Positions 26,070 to 36,700 are shown, counted from the stretch's first letter. The stretch: DNA of 64,000 nucleotides from Candidatus Latescibacterota bacterium (GCA_022823465.1 JAJEHX010000010.1:38891-102890), one strand, 5' to 3'. The notes: generated by a model from the sequence alone, not told the origin. Made by a program: numbers and translations.

Positions 26070-26396
26070 TTACAAGTACTGGTTGGACTTGGAGGACGAT
26101 TGAGCACGTGAATGAGAAGAAGCCAAATCCCGTATCTTCATTGCGGTGACCTTCTTATCTCGATCACGTATTATCACGACTTTGTATGTTCTGTTGTTAG
26201 GTCTTGGTGGAGGGAAAACGGGGATAATAGTCTGAGACGGGAAATCCCACTTACGTGCAAATCCAACGGTTACGTTCCACTGTGAGTTGATCTCGTCGTA
26301 CTCTACCTCTTCTAATCCAATATGCGAGATACCCTCTTCCGAGTATACATCGGCAACATGCTCCATGGCTGTCTTAACTGCTTCCTTGACGTTCAT
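26070..26396 (-). CDS. Small uncharacterised protein heading the R-M operon (paralogue 2)
   Basis: A 108-residue paralogue of the protein that precedes the PIN RNase at the other end of the block; most of residues 1-97 align without large gaps (SHIGLEEVEYDE, NSQWNVTVGFAR and WDFP are identical). This copy has an extra Ser/Gln-rich tail and no PIN gene after it; hsdM follows after 7 nt. The ribosome-binding region GAGGTAACCA is the same in both copies. Position suggests a regulator or an orphan antitoxin captured by the R-M operon. No function is known to me. Confidence 0.7.
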   Translation of the reverse strand: MNVKEAVKTAMEHVADVYSEEGISHIGLEEVEYDEINSQWNVTVGFARKWDFPSQTIIPVFPPPRPNNRTYKVVIIRDRDKKVTAMKIRDLASSHSRAQSSSKSNQYL

Positions 26397-26474
26397 TGGT
26401 TACCTCGTGATTCAATGAACCAGAACAACATTTATCCTATTGTCGGAAGACTGACAGCCTACCCGTAAACCTCT

Positions 26475-27248
26475 TCACTCCATCCGGACCCCGATTCCGC
26501 GTCGGCTCCGCTCGCGCTTCCGGTACCTGGCGTTCGGCGCTTCGAGGATCTGAAACTGCTTATCCGTAAGGTCGTCGTACCAGTCCGGGTCATAGTACTG
26601 GGCGTACCAGGAGACCGAGTTAGGCGAATACTTGTAGAAAAGGGTGCGGCGCTCGTCGCCGTGCCAGGGCATGGTGCCGTGGGTCAGCGCTTCGGTAAAG
26701 ATGACGGCGGTGCCCGCCTTGCCGGTCACGGCGCGGATGAAGGGCTGATCGGTCTTGAGGTTGCGCCATTCGTCGGGGAACCGGAAGTTGCTCTTGTGGC
26801 TTCCGGGCACGCACCCGAAACCACCGTCGCTCGGGTTCACGTCCTTCAGGTTGTATGCGACCACGGTCAGACCGCACCGGATCTCCTGGTTGACGCAGGT
26901 GTAGGAATACAGCGGGTCGAAGGGGATTGCCCCACCGTGGAGGGTCGTGCCGATGGGCCCGTCTCCTTTCCGGATGATGTCGGCGTAGTCGTGATCCAGC
27001 CGGTACTTGGGTCCGACCAGTTGCTCCAGGTAAGGATCTATCCGCGGGTTGTCGATCAATGCCCGGTACGCGGGTCCCCAGTCGAGCAGGGTGAAGCCGA
27101 AACGGTGGGTGGTGGCGCTGGGTTCCATGGCTTCTTCGACCTTGTCGTCGAGGACGCGGTTCAGCTCGGCGAGTTGCCCGGCGTCGAGAGCGTCCGGGAC
27201 TTCGATGAAGCCCTGCAGGTCGAAGAGATACAGCTCGTGGGGGGTCAT
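26475..27248 (-). CDS. Phytanoyl-CoA dioxygenase (PhyH) family protein, HGG variant
   Basis: A 257-residue double-stranded beta-helix protein of the PhyH family. The distal part has the expected His in EALTHGTMPWHGDERRTLFY (about 206-225) and the conserved GGFGCVPGSHKSNF. At the expected proximal iron-binding motif the sequence reads TTLHGGAIPFD, so the Asp of H-x-D is not at its normal place. Substrate unknown; such proteins are multiplied in environmental genomes. GAAAGGAGA lies about 4 nt before the ATG. It is followed upstream on the same strand by a second 2OG-Fe(II) oxygenase, 85 bp away, and the two may act together. Confidence 0.8.
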   Translation of the reverse strand: MTPHELYLFDLQGFIEVPDALDAGQLAELNRVLDDKVEEAMEPSATTHRFGFTLLDWGPAYRALIDNPRIDPYLEQLVGPKYRLDHDYADIIRKGDGPIGTTLHGGAIPFDPLYSYTCVNQEIRCGLTVVAYNLKDVNPSDGGFGCVPGSHKSNFRFPDEWRNLKTDQPFIRAVTGKAGTAVIFTEALTHGTMPWHGDERRTLFYKYSPNSVSWYAQYYDPDWYDDLTDKQFQILEAPNARYRKRERSRRGIGVRME

Positions 27249-27302
27249 GCGCTCTCCTTTCCTGGCTCAGTGCTCAAGCGTCGGCTGATTCGTCATCCGC
27301 CG

Positions 27303-27350
27303 CGATCTTTCAGTCGTCGTCCACCGCGATCTTTCAGTCGTCGTCCACCG
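27303..27350. repeat. 24-bp perfect tandem duplication over the stop of an oxygenase gene
   Basis: Two identical adjacent 24-bp units include the last codons (VDDD) and TGA stop of the oxygenase gene, so an intact gene end lies in one copy and a silent copy follows it. A shorter degenerate third copy precedes it in the spacer (AADDES in the same register). Confidence 0.85.
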
Positions 27351-28422
27351 CGTAGTCGTCGCCGTAGTATTTGCTCGTGGTCCGGGTGTGGAACTGGACC
27401 GCGGAGATGGGTTCGTACTTGGGCTCGCCCGTGTTGGGCAGCACCTCGAGCATCTCCTCTTCCCAGACGTAGACGGCCATGGGGATGCTGATGCGGGCCC
27501 TTTCGAACAGGCTGGTATCGAGCGGCTTGCTGACCCGGTGGGTCGTGGACGGCAGGCGGTCGTTGGTGATCCGCTGCATGTAGTCGCCCGTGTTGATGAT
27601 GATGCTGCCTTCCGGCGGATTGAGGCGGATCCACTTCATGTTCTCGCGGTTCAGCACCTGCAGGCCGTCCACCCCGTGGGAGGGCAGGATGGTAAACAGG
27701 TCGACGTCTTCGTGGCCCAGCATGCGGCCGGCACCGGACTCGTCGTCCTCTTTCGTTATGGGCGGGTAGTAGTTCAGCCGGAAGCCGAAGTTCGTCCGCG
27801 TGAGCTTTTCGTCGTAGAGCGATGGGTCACAGCCCAGGTAGGTGAGGATGCTCTGCATGAGGGGCAGGATCAGTTTCTCGTGACGCTGGATGACCTGCCG
27901 GAAGAAGGGCTCGTACCCGGCCGCCGGCCAGTAATCCGTCTCGCTGTATTCCGGGTTCTCGCCCAGGTTGAAGGCCCGGCGGCAGAATACCCAGCCCTCG
28001 ACGAGGTCGGGATGCATCCGGCTGGTCTGCTTGATGGGAAAATAGCCCTGGTTGACCGAACCCTCCCGCTGGGCCTCGTACTTCATCTTGTCCGCCAGAG
28101 GCGTGGCCGTGAAGAACTCGGCCACCTTCTGTTCTACCTCGACGTACAGGCCGGGCGGTATTTCGTGGTTCTCGAGGATCACGAAGCCGATGCCCTCCAT
28201 GGCTTCGCCGATATCCCGGGCGAACTGCGCCTTCCCCTCCGGGCCGCCGTGATAGAACAGGCTCATGTCGCAGGTCCTGATCTGCGTTTCCTCGTCGAAT
28301 TCCTCTTCCGTCGCGCCTTCGGCCAGGTTGTACGTCTGTTCCTTCTTCACCTGGTCGTACTGCGTGTATTCCTGGTTTACCGCCTTGATGCCGTGTTCCT
28401 GGCCAGCCTGATCGGTGCTCAT
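27334..28422 (-). CDS. 2OG-Fe(II) oxygenase, isopenicillin-N-synthase-like
   Basis: A 362-residue non-haem iron oxygenase. The iron ligands are visible in MLGHEDVDLFTILP (H-x-D, about 233) and STTHRVSKP (distal His, about 290), with the 2-oxoglutarate-binding Arg of the isopenicillin-N-synthase type (R-x-S pattern) in or near the same block. The N-terminal 60 residues are acidic and the core begins at QIRTCDMSLF. The substrate cannot be told from sequence. It stands upstream of the PhyH gene on the same strand and divergent from the pruA-like gene. Confidence 0.8.
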   Translation of the reverse strand: MSTDQAGQEHGIKAVNQEYTQYDQVKKEQTYNLAEGATEEEFDEETQIRTCDMSLFYHGGPEGKAQFARDIGEAMEGIGFVILENHEIPPGLYVEVEQKVAEFFTATPLADKMKYEAQREGSVNQGYFPIKQTSRMHPDLVEGWVFCRRAFNLGENPEYSETDYWPAAGYEPFFRQVIQRHEKLILPLMQSILTYLGCDPSLYDEKLTRTNFGFRLNYYPPITKEDDESGAGRMLGHEDVDLFTILPSHGVDGLQVLNRENMKWIRLNPPEGSIIINTGDYMQRITNDRLPSTTHRVSKPLDTSLFERARISIPMAVYVWEEEMLEVLPNTGEPKYEPISAVQFHTRTTSKYYGDDYAVDDD

Positions 28423-28621
28423 GACCGTACTCCCGGCCCCGCCGGCCGCCGTTCCGCGCCGCCGCGGGCCCTGCTGTTATGGATCGCCTGTCTGACTCGG
28501 TTAATACCCCAATATCTCATATCGGCGGCTGGTCTGGCAAGGGTAAAATGGCCCGTCCCGCTGTGTCTGCGCGACCGTCTGCCTTTCCGTCCGACGACCG
28601 CCCGGAAGGCCTACAAAACAG

Positions 28622-28651
28622 TTGACACGGCGGCATCGCGCCCGATACATA
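28622..28651 (+). promoter_or_regulatory. Putative promoter of the pruA-like gene
   Basis: TTGACA followed after 18 bp by TACATA. The implied transcription start falls at or next to the ATG at 28658, and no Shine-Dalgarno is seen, so the transcript might be leaderless. Confidence 0.4.
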
Positions 28652-28657
28652 TGGATC

Positions 28658-30289
<1,632 letters not shown>

Positions 30290-30431
30290 GCAGGACCATG
30301 GCCCGGTCTTCGCAAACTGAAGAGCGAGACGTGCGAATCAGGCGTAATGCGACGATTGCGTAATCGCGCGTCGGAAACTAGTGCAGGAGAGCCAGTACGG
30401 TTGATTCACTGAAGTTCAACTGGAGGAATAA

Positions 30432-31223
30432 ATGAGCGAGGCAAGACCCTTGAAGGTGCACGTAACGGGCGCGTATGGACTGATCGGCAACCTGACGTAC
30501 CGCCATCTCAGCGGTAAGGATGACTACGAAGTCTACGGCAGCGGCAGGCGGACGGCTTCGTCAGACCGGATCGACGACGAGGACCTCCTGCGCATCCCTG
30601 GTGACCGCTTCTCACTGGCCGACCTGACCGACCGTGACGCCGTATCCCAGGCGCTCTCCGGCATGGATGCGGTGATCCACCTGGGTGCGGTCCCCGATCC
30701 CGGCGCGTCCTTCGAGACCATTCTGGAATGCAATATCCGGGGCACGTACAACGTGCTGGAAGTATGCCGGGAGGAGGGCATCAGGCGGCTGATCTACGCG
30801 AGCTCCGTCATGGCGAGCTGGGGGTACGGCCAGTTCTCCGAACCTTACGTGTCCCTCCTGAAAGGTCGCCTGGAGGGGCTGCCCGATCCCATGCCCATCG
30901 TAAAGGTCACCGACCCGCCCAGGCCCACGGAACCCTATTCGGCCAGCAAGGTCTGGGGAGAGGGTATCTGTCGCACGTATCATGACGCCCACGGGTTTTC
31001 AGTCGTCTGCCTGCGCATCGGCTGGGTCAACAAGCAAAACGAGGCCACCGAACCCTTCTTGAGATCGGTGTGGTGCAGCCAGGCGGACATCACGACCATC
31101 ATCGAACTCGCGCTCAAAGCCACAGAAAAACCAGTATACGAGGTGTGTTACGCCGTGACCGACGGTCCGCACCGGTGGGTGGACCTGGAGCACACGCGGG
31201 AGCGGCTGGGACACGTTATTTGA
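30432..31223 (+). CDS. NAD-dependent epimerase/dehydratase (extended SDR)
   Basis: A 263-residue Rossmann protein with HVTGAYGLIGNLTYRHL (the G-x-x-G-x-x-G cofactor loop) at the start, IHLGAV and NIRGTYNVLE, the Ser in YASSVMASWG and the catalytic pair in PYSASKVWGEGI (Y-x-x-x-K). It most resembles nucleotide-sugar epimerases and uronate dehydrogenases. GGAGG stands 5 nt before the ATG. It lies between pruA and a ferredoxin gene on the same strand but with spacers over 130 bp. Confidence 0.85.
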   Translation: MSEARPLKVHVTGAYGLIGNLTYRHLSGKDDYEVYGSGRRTASSDRIDDEDLLRIPGDRFSLADLTDRDAVSQALSGMDAVIHLGAVPDPGASFETILECNIRGTYNVLEVCREEGIRRLIYASSVMASWGYGQFSEPYVSLLKGRLEGLPDPMPIVKVTDPPRPTEPYSASKVWGEGICRTYHDAHGFSVVCLRIGWVNKQNEATEPFLRSVWCSQADITTIIELALKATEKPVYEVCYAVTDGPHRWVDLEHTRERLGHVI

Positions 31224-31266
31224 GGGTTTGAAAGCGACGATAGCGCGGGCGGATAGAAGCAGGCAA

Positions 31267-31308
31267 TAACGGAACCGGTGAACAGACTAACGGAACCGGT
31301 GAACAGAT
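31267..31308. repeat. 21-bp tandem duplication upstream of the ferredoxin gene
   Basis: Two adjacent 21-bp units beginning TAACGGAACCGGTGAACAGA differ only in the last base. Each contains ACCGGT, so the pair could be a tandem protein-binding site, but the window has many similar duplications. Confidence 0.75.
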
Positions 31309-31365
31309 TATAGGATAGAAGCTGATTCACAGCACCGATCAACCACTTGAAAGGAGCATGCCACC

Positions 31366-31725
31366 ATGCCAAAACTTACCGTGAACGGAGTGGAAAACCA
31401 GGTCGAATCGGGACAGCGTCTCGTGCTGGCCATCGAAGGCACCGGCGTGAACATCGGCCACCGCTGCGGCGGCAACGCCAAGTGCACGACGTGCCGGGTC
31501 ACGATTTCGGAAGGCGAGCCGGACACGATGACTGAGGCCGAGCACGCGGTGCTTTCCGAGAAGGGGCTGGTCGGCGAGGTGCGGCTTTCCTGCCAGATCA
31601 TCTGCGACCACGATATGTCCGTCGAGCCAGGCTTCCTGCTGGAGAACGAGGAAGAGTGGACCGACACAGGGCCGGCGCCGGAGACGACCATCACACCCGA
31701 TCCGGTTTGGATCGCCAAACCTTAG
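31366..31725 (+). CDS. [2Fe-2S] ferredoxin
   Basis: A 119-residue plant/vertebrate-type ferredoxin. The cluster ligands are C-x5-C-x2-C in RCGGNAKCTTCRV (about 37-46) and a fourth Cys in VRLSCQII (about 74). The C-terminal tail (about 35 residues, acidic, Pro/Thr-rich) is longer than usual. It probably hands electrons to one of the oxygenases in the neighbourhood, but no reductase gene is present. It ends directly against the stop of the convergent ABC permease gene. AAAGGAG stands upstream of the ATG. Confidence 0.88.
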   Translation: MPKLTVNGVENQVESGQRLVLAIEGTGVNIGHRCGGNAKCTTCRVTISEGEPDTMTEAEHAVLSEKGLVGEVRLSCQIICDHDMSVEPGFLLENEEEWTDTGPAPETTITPDPVWIAKP

Positions 31726-32645
31726 TCACCCCTTGAGCGCCCCCACAGTAATGCCCTTGGTCACCTGGCGCTGGAGCAGGGCGTAGACCGCCATCGTGGC
31801 AGCATCATGAGCACCAGGCCGGCGAAGGCCATGCCCCAGTCGCTGCGGTACTGGCTGACGATGGTGATGTTGGCCAGGCCGAGGGGAAGGGTGCGCAGGT
31901 TTTCGGCGTTTTCGCCCGACAGGAACATGAAGGCCATGAAGAACTCGTTCCAGGTGCCGAGGAAGGCGAAGATGCCGACGGTAACCAGGGCGGGCTTGGC
32001 CAGGGGCAGCATGATGTGCCAGAAGGCCCGCAGTTCGCCGGCGCCGTCCATCAGCGCCGATTCGTGCAGCCCCGACGGCAGCGACTTGAAGAAGCCCGCC
32101 AGGATGAAGATGGCGAAGGGCATGCCGAAGGCGATGTAGACGAGCAGCAGCCCCAGCCGGGAGTTGAGCAGCATCAGGTCCTTCATCTGGAAGAAGAGGG
32201 GTACGATGGCCAGTTGCAGCGGCACCATCAGGCCGGCCAGAAAGAAGAAGAACAGGGGCCGCGCGCCAAAGAAGCGGAACCGCGAGAGGGCATAGGCCGC
32301 CATGGCCGCGAAGAGCAGCGACAGGATCACCGTCAGCACCGTCAGCATCGCGCTGTTCAGGAAGTAGTCCCCGAACTGCCCCACCGTCCACGCACGTGAG
32401 AAATTGATCCACTGCAGGTCCGTCCAGTCCGGCAGCGTAAACGGCGCCAGGAAGATCTCTCGGTCCGTCTTGAGCGACGTGTACAGCAGCCACGCCATCG
32501 GGTAGACCACGACGACCAGGTAACCGAGAAGTACGGGATATACGAGGAGATTCCTCGCCGCGGTCCGGCGCTTCTCACCAGTCCGGCTCGTCGGACCAGC
32601 CTGGTCCCTCTCGCTGTTCAGGTTCTTTACCTCAGTCCCACTCAT
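31726..32645 (-). CDS. Sugar-type ABC transporter permease (MalG-like), frameshifted near the end
   Basis: A binding-protein-dependent permease with six predicted transmembrane helices and the EAA loop ESALMDGAGELRAFWHIMLP (about 202). The first frame reads correctly to AFAGLVLMMLP and then falls into a nonsense tail; the expected ending (TMAVYALLQRQVTKGITVGA) continues in another frame to the stop at 31726. One missing base near 31797-31802 explains this, so the coordinates span both frames. It could be a sequencing or assembly error or a real lesion. The start ATG overlaps the stop of the upstream fusion gene (TGATG), so the two subunits are co-translated. No ATPase gene is present here. 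Confidence 0.8.
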
Positions 32646-35028
32646 CAGAATTCCACCGTTTCCCTTCGCATGGCCCGCAGCGTGGCGGCCGTGCCGAAGA
32701 AGACCATGATGAACAGCAGCACGGCGATGGCCGTGGCCTCGCCGATCTTGAACTCGGTGAACATGTCCTGCACCATGAGCGTGCCTATGACGTGCACCTG
32801 CGTGGTGGGCGTCTGGTTAGTCAGGAGCCAGATGGTCTCGAAGGCCTTCATCCCGCCGATGACCATGAACACGATGGAGATGGACAGCACCTCCCAGATC
32901 AGCGGCAGGGTGATGGTCCAGAACTGCCGCCACGACGAGGCGCCGTCGATATCCGCCGCTTCGTAGAGACTCTGCGGGATACTCTCCATGGCGGCCAGGA
33001 AGAGGATCATGTTGAACCCGCAGGCGCCCCAGATGGACATGGGGATGAGCGCCCAGTACAGGTTGGACTGGGACAGCCACGCGAATCCTTCCATGGCCTG
33101 CAGCCAGCTCCCCGCACTGTCGAGACCGGCCGCGGACAGGATCACCCCGAGTCCCACCAGCGCGGTGTTGATCGGACCGCCCTGGGGGTTGTAGAGGTGC
33201 ATCCAGAGCAGCGTGGCGGCCACGGCACCGAGAGGATGTTGGGGAAGAAGAAGGCGATGCGGAAGAACCGCGAACCCCATATCTCGCGGCTGATGCAGAC
33301 GGCCAGGAAGAGGGAGAGCGGGATGACGAACATGGGAATGACGAACATGATGAACAGGTTGTTGTTCAGCGCGATCCAGAATCCGTCGCTTTCGAAGAGC
33401 AGGCGGCCGAAGTTGAGCAGGCCCGTGAACCGCATGTCGGTCAGCCCGTCCCATTCGTTCAGGCTCCAGAGGAAGGATTTCGCGCTCGGGATGATCACGA
33501 ATACCGTGTACAGCACCAGGGCCGGCGCGATGAGGATGATCCGGTCGGTCCGGCGCAGGAAGGGACGCCCCTCCGTGGTATTGATTCCCGCGCGGCGCCG
33601 GTCCCGGTACCTCCTGTAGGTGGTGGCCGACCAGTAGACCACGGCCAGGGCCATGAGCCCGATCAGCAGGGCGGGCTTCCACACGTGGCGGATGTTGATC
33701 TCGTCGGGTGCAATGGTCTGCCGCCGCACCACGGCCGCGTTGGCTTCCAGTTCCGTGGCGGCCGCCGCGGGCGTGGTCTGGCCGGTGATCACCCTGAATC
33801 GCGCATCGGTCCAGTACTGCGTCATGGCCGGATAGCCTTCCCCGGGCGGCGTGCCGTAGGTGACGGCCGCGTTCCTCAGCATGGCCGCCAGGTCGGCCAT
33901 GTCTTCCGACAGATTCTCCTCGGATACACCGATGACGGACACGGGGATATCGCGCATCCGGGCGAAAAGGCCGGCCATGCGCCGGGAGGTCATGAACCGC
34001 AGGAACTCGACGCCTTCCCGGGGATAATCGCTATCCTTCAGGACGAAATAGTACCCGGACCCGCCGTAGACGGCCGATGGATCCGCCTTGCCCGTGGGCG
34101 CCACCGGCAGATTGAAGGACCCGAGCCGGAAGCCGTCCGGTATCTTGCCCAGCATCTCGCTCTTGAGCCATGAACCGCAGAAGATCATGGCCGTGTGCCC
34201 CAGGAAGAACTCGAGCTGGGACTCCGTATGGCTCATGCCCATGGCACCGGGCTGGAAGTAGTTCAGCGCGATCCGCTGGGCAAGTCCTAGAGATTCGGCG
34301 AATTCGGGATTGTCGAAACTGCCGGGCACCAGGTTCTTCTGGTCGAAGTATCGCTCCGGACCGGCGAGGTGGTAGTACGCGTGATCGATCACGGCCTGCA
34401 CGTAGCCCGGGTACCGGCCCTGGAAGGCGAGCGGCCACATGCCGGCGGCCTTGATTTCTTCGCAAAGCGCAAAGAACTCCGCCCAGGTCGTCGCGGGCTG
34501 CCAGCCGTGCGCTTCGAAGAGGTTCTTGTTGTACCACACGGCGTAGGCCGAGGCCATCAGGGGAACGCCGTAGGTCTTGCCCTCGTGGGTGTACTGGGAC
34601 AGGGTCCCGGGCAGAAACGACTCGCGCCAGGTGCGGTCGCCCTCCCAGTTGGGCTGGTCGAGGAACTCGTCCAGGGGCAGCAGGTCGCCGTTGCGGATGA
34701 GCGCCCAATAGTTGAGGCGGGCGTTGGTGACCTCGGGGAAGGACCGCTCCAGGATGCGTACCCGCACCTTGTCGTGGATGCGGGGATCGCCGTAAAGGTC
34801 GATCACTACGCCCTCATGCTCCTGTTCATAGGTCCGGGCGCACTCGAGGAAGAATTCCAGCCCCTGGCCGCCCTCGAATAGCGGGATTTCAACGCGGACC
34901 GGGCGTATGATTTGCGTCTGTGTCGGAGGCGCATCCTGGGCGCGGACGGATGGCTGGACCTGGGCTTCAACAACGTCCGCAAACGTCATGAGGATACTGA
35001 AAAGCAGAAGGAATCGGAACGGGGTCAT
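32645..35028 (-). CDS. Solute-binding protein fused to MalF-like permease, with a frameshift
   Basis: The first frame encodes an exported sugar-type solute-binding protein: signal peptide MTPFRFLLLFSILMTFADVV, then a family-1-like binding domain to about residue 440. It continues without a stop through a transmembrane helix (ALLIGLMALAVVYW) into the first helices of a MalF-type permease (IILIAPALVLYTVFVI). Near 33220-33232 the frame breaks and the permease continues in another frame (ATLLWMHLYNPQGG...), with the EAA loop EAADIDGASSWRQFWTITLP, to the stop at 32645. One missing base accounts for it. A binding protein covalently linked to a permease is uncommon for sugar importers. The promoter TTGACA-17-TACATT lies upstream. 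Confidence 0.75.
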
Positions 35029-35072
35029 GATTAGAGAACCGATGGATTCGAACTTCAGGGACCGGTAGAGTG

Positions 35073-35101
35073 AATGTAGAAGGGTCGTGATTACCTGTCA
35101 A
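35073..35101 (-). promoter_or_regulatory. Putative promoter of the ABC transporter operon
   Basis: On the minus strand: TTGACA, 17 bp, TACATT. The transcript would start about 35-40 nt before the solute-binding protein ATG. It is divergent from the aminotransferase promoter about 70 bp away. Confidence 0.6.
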
Positions 35102-35172
35102 CGGCGCCCACTTTAGCCTGACCCCGGCGCCACTTCATTCCATGGATGGGTTCACAGATTGTGCATAAGCAG

Positions 35173-35202
35173 TTGACAGGCGTGGCAGGGCCGATCTACA
35201 TT
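35173..35202 (+). promoter_or_regulatory. Putative promoter of the aminotransferase gene
   Basis: TTGACA, 18 bp, TACATT, giving a leader of about 70 nt before the ATG at 35282, which has AGGAG 7-8 nt upstream. Confidence 0.55.
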
Positions 35203-35281
35203 CCTCGTTTGCATTACCCACACACCATGCGCATGGAGTATCCCAACACCTGGCGTTACCGCCGCCAACAGGAGCAATTCG

Positions 35282-36421
35282 ATGCGTGAGATCAATCTCG
35301 GCGCAGGAAGACCCGATCCGCTCTCATTCCCCTCAGATGCCCTGGCCGAGGCAGCCGCCAAGGTTATTTCAAGCCGCGGGGCAGAACTCGTGAATTACCC
35401 GGACGGACGGGGTTACGAACCGCTGAGGACCATCGCTTCGGAACGATACAAGCGCGGCACGGGACGGGCGGTGCCCCTGGAGGAGATCGTGCTGACCTCC
35501 GGATCCATGCAGGCGCTCCAACTGATCACGGACGCCTTCGCGTCTCCGGGCGACACGATCGTCACGGAGTCCTTTTCCTACGGCGGATCGCTGAGCGTGT
35601 TCCGAAGCCGGCAGGTGCGCATTGCGCCAACGCCTATCGATGACCACGGCCTGGTTACGGACGAACTGGAGACGGTGTTGAAGCGGCTTGTCGACGCGGG
35701 AACGCCGCCGAAGTTCATCTATACCATTCCCACGCATCACAACCCCACGGGCTCCATCCTCCCACTGGATCGGCGGGAACGCCTGCTCGAACTGGCCCGT
35801 GAATTCGATACGCTGGTGGTGGACGACCACTGCTATGGGGACATCGTGTTCCAGACCGAACCGGTGCCACCGAACCTGTATCATTTGGACGAAGACGGAC
35901 GGGTCGTTTACGTCGGTTCATTCTCCAAGATCCTCGGACCGGGCGTCCGGCAGGGCTACTTCATGGCGCCGGAGGCGCTGCAGCAGCGGATCATGGCGAA
36001 CAAGATGGACGGGGGAACGAATGCCCTGGCGAGCATGATCGTGGCCGAATACTTCGGCGAACATCTCTGGGACCACATCCGCGAGGTGAACGCCGTCATG
36101 AAGGCACGCAAGGACGCGGTGGTCGAATCACTGGCGACCCACTTCAGCGCGTTGGGCGAGGACGTGTGGTGGACGGATCCGCCCGGCGGCATGTTCGTAT
36201 GGGTCCGGATCCCCGCGGCGACGGACACGCGCAAGGTCCACCAGACAGCGACAAGCCGTGGAGTCTACTACACCCCCGGACAGGGCTTCAGCGCCACGGG
36301 CGAGGACGTACCCTACCTGCGCATTGCCTACGGGTTCCCCACGATCGAGGATATCCGCCAAGGTATACCCATCCTCGCGGAATGTGTCAAGGAAGCCCAG
36401 GGCAAGGAACTGGCGGCGTAG
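35282..36421 (+). CDS. PLP-dependent aminotransferase (class I/II, LysN/MocR-like)
   Basis: A 379-residue fold-type-I aminotransferase without a DNA-binding domain. It opens with the usual INLGAGRPDPLSFP, shows TSGSMQALQLI (PLP phosphate loop), PTHHNPTGSILP (Asn contact), VVDDHCYGDIVF (Asp to the pyridine N) and the Schiff-base Lys in SFSKILGPGVRQGYF (about 218), and ends with the substrate-carboxylate Arg in YLRIAYGFP. This is the subfamily of 2-aminoadipate and valine-pyruvate type transaminases; the amino-group donor cannot be told. It is monocistronic, with convergent small genes downstream. Confidence 0.88.
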   Translation: MREINLGAGRPDPLSFPSDALAEAAAKVISSRGAELVNYPDGRGYEPLRTIASERYKRGTGRAVPLEEIVLTSGSMQALQLITDAFASPGDTIVTESFSYGGSLSVFRSRQVRIAPTPIDDHGLVTDELETVLKRLVDAGTPPKFIYTIPTHHNPTGSILPLDRRERLLELAREFDTLVVDDHCYGDIVFQTEPVPPNLYHLDEDGRVVYVGSFSKILGPGVRQGYFMAPEALQQRIMANKMDGGTNALASMIVAEYFGEHLWDHIREVNAVMKARKDAVVESLATHFSALGEDVWWTDPPGGMFVWVRIPAATDTRKVHQTATSRGVYYTPGQGFSATGEDVPYLRIAYGFPTIEDIRQGIPILAECVKEAQGKELAA

Positions 36422-36424
36422 GCG

Positions 36425-36700
36425 TTATTCGGATCTGAGCGAATCGCTCAGGCGCCAGCCATTGGATGTCAGTTTGTACAAATGGACGCCAGTAAGCTTG
36501 ATAAACTGTTTTAGATGCAGCGCTTCCAGTGCGTCTTTCCATTTAGCCGCATCGCGTCCTTTAACAAACCCGGTGTTCCATTCACCGGTCTGTACGAACC
36601 ACCCTCCAAATGTCTGCCCAGTTAAAATCAGTCCGTCTTCGGTCTGTAAGGCTTTCAAAACAATTGTTTTAGCTTCTTCAGACAATCTACCTGTCACCAT
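36425..36700 (-). CDS. Small uncharacterised protein
   Basis: A 91-residue protein (MVTGRLSEEAKTIVLKALQT...) with a start strongly supported by AGGAGG 6 nt upstream. It looks like a compact alpha/beta domain with GLILTGQTFGGWFVQTGEW and WKDALEALHLKQFIKLTG. I do not recognise the family. It overlaps a short coiled-coil frame upstream by 14 nt and is less G+C-rich than the flanking genes, so the two may be a small transferred cassette. Confidence 0.6.
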   Translation of the reverse strand: MVTGRLSEEAKTIVLKALQTEDGLILTGQTFGGWFVQTGEWNTGFVKGRDAAKWKDALEALHLKQFIKLTGVHLYKLTSNGWRLSDSLRSE

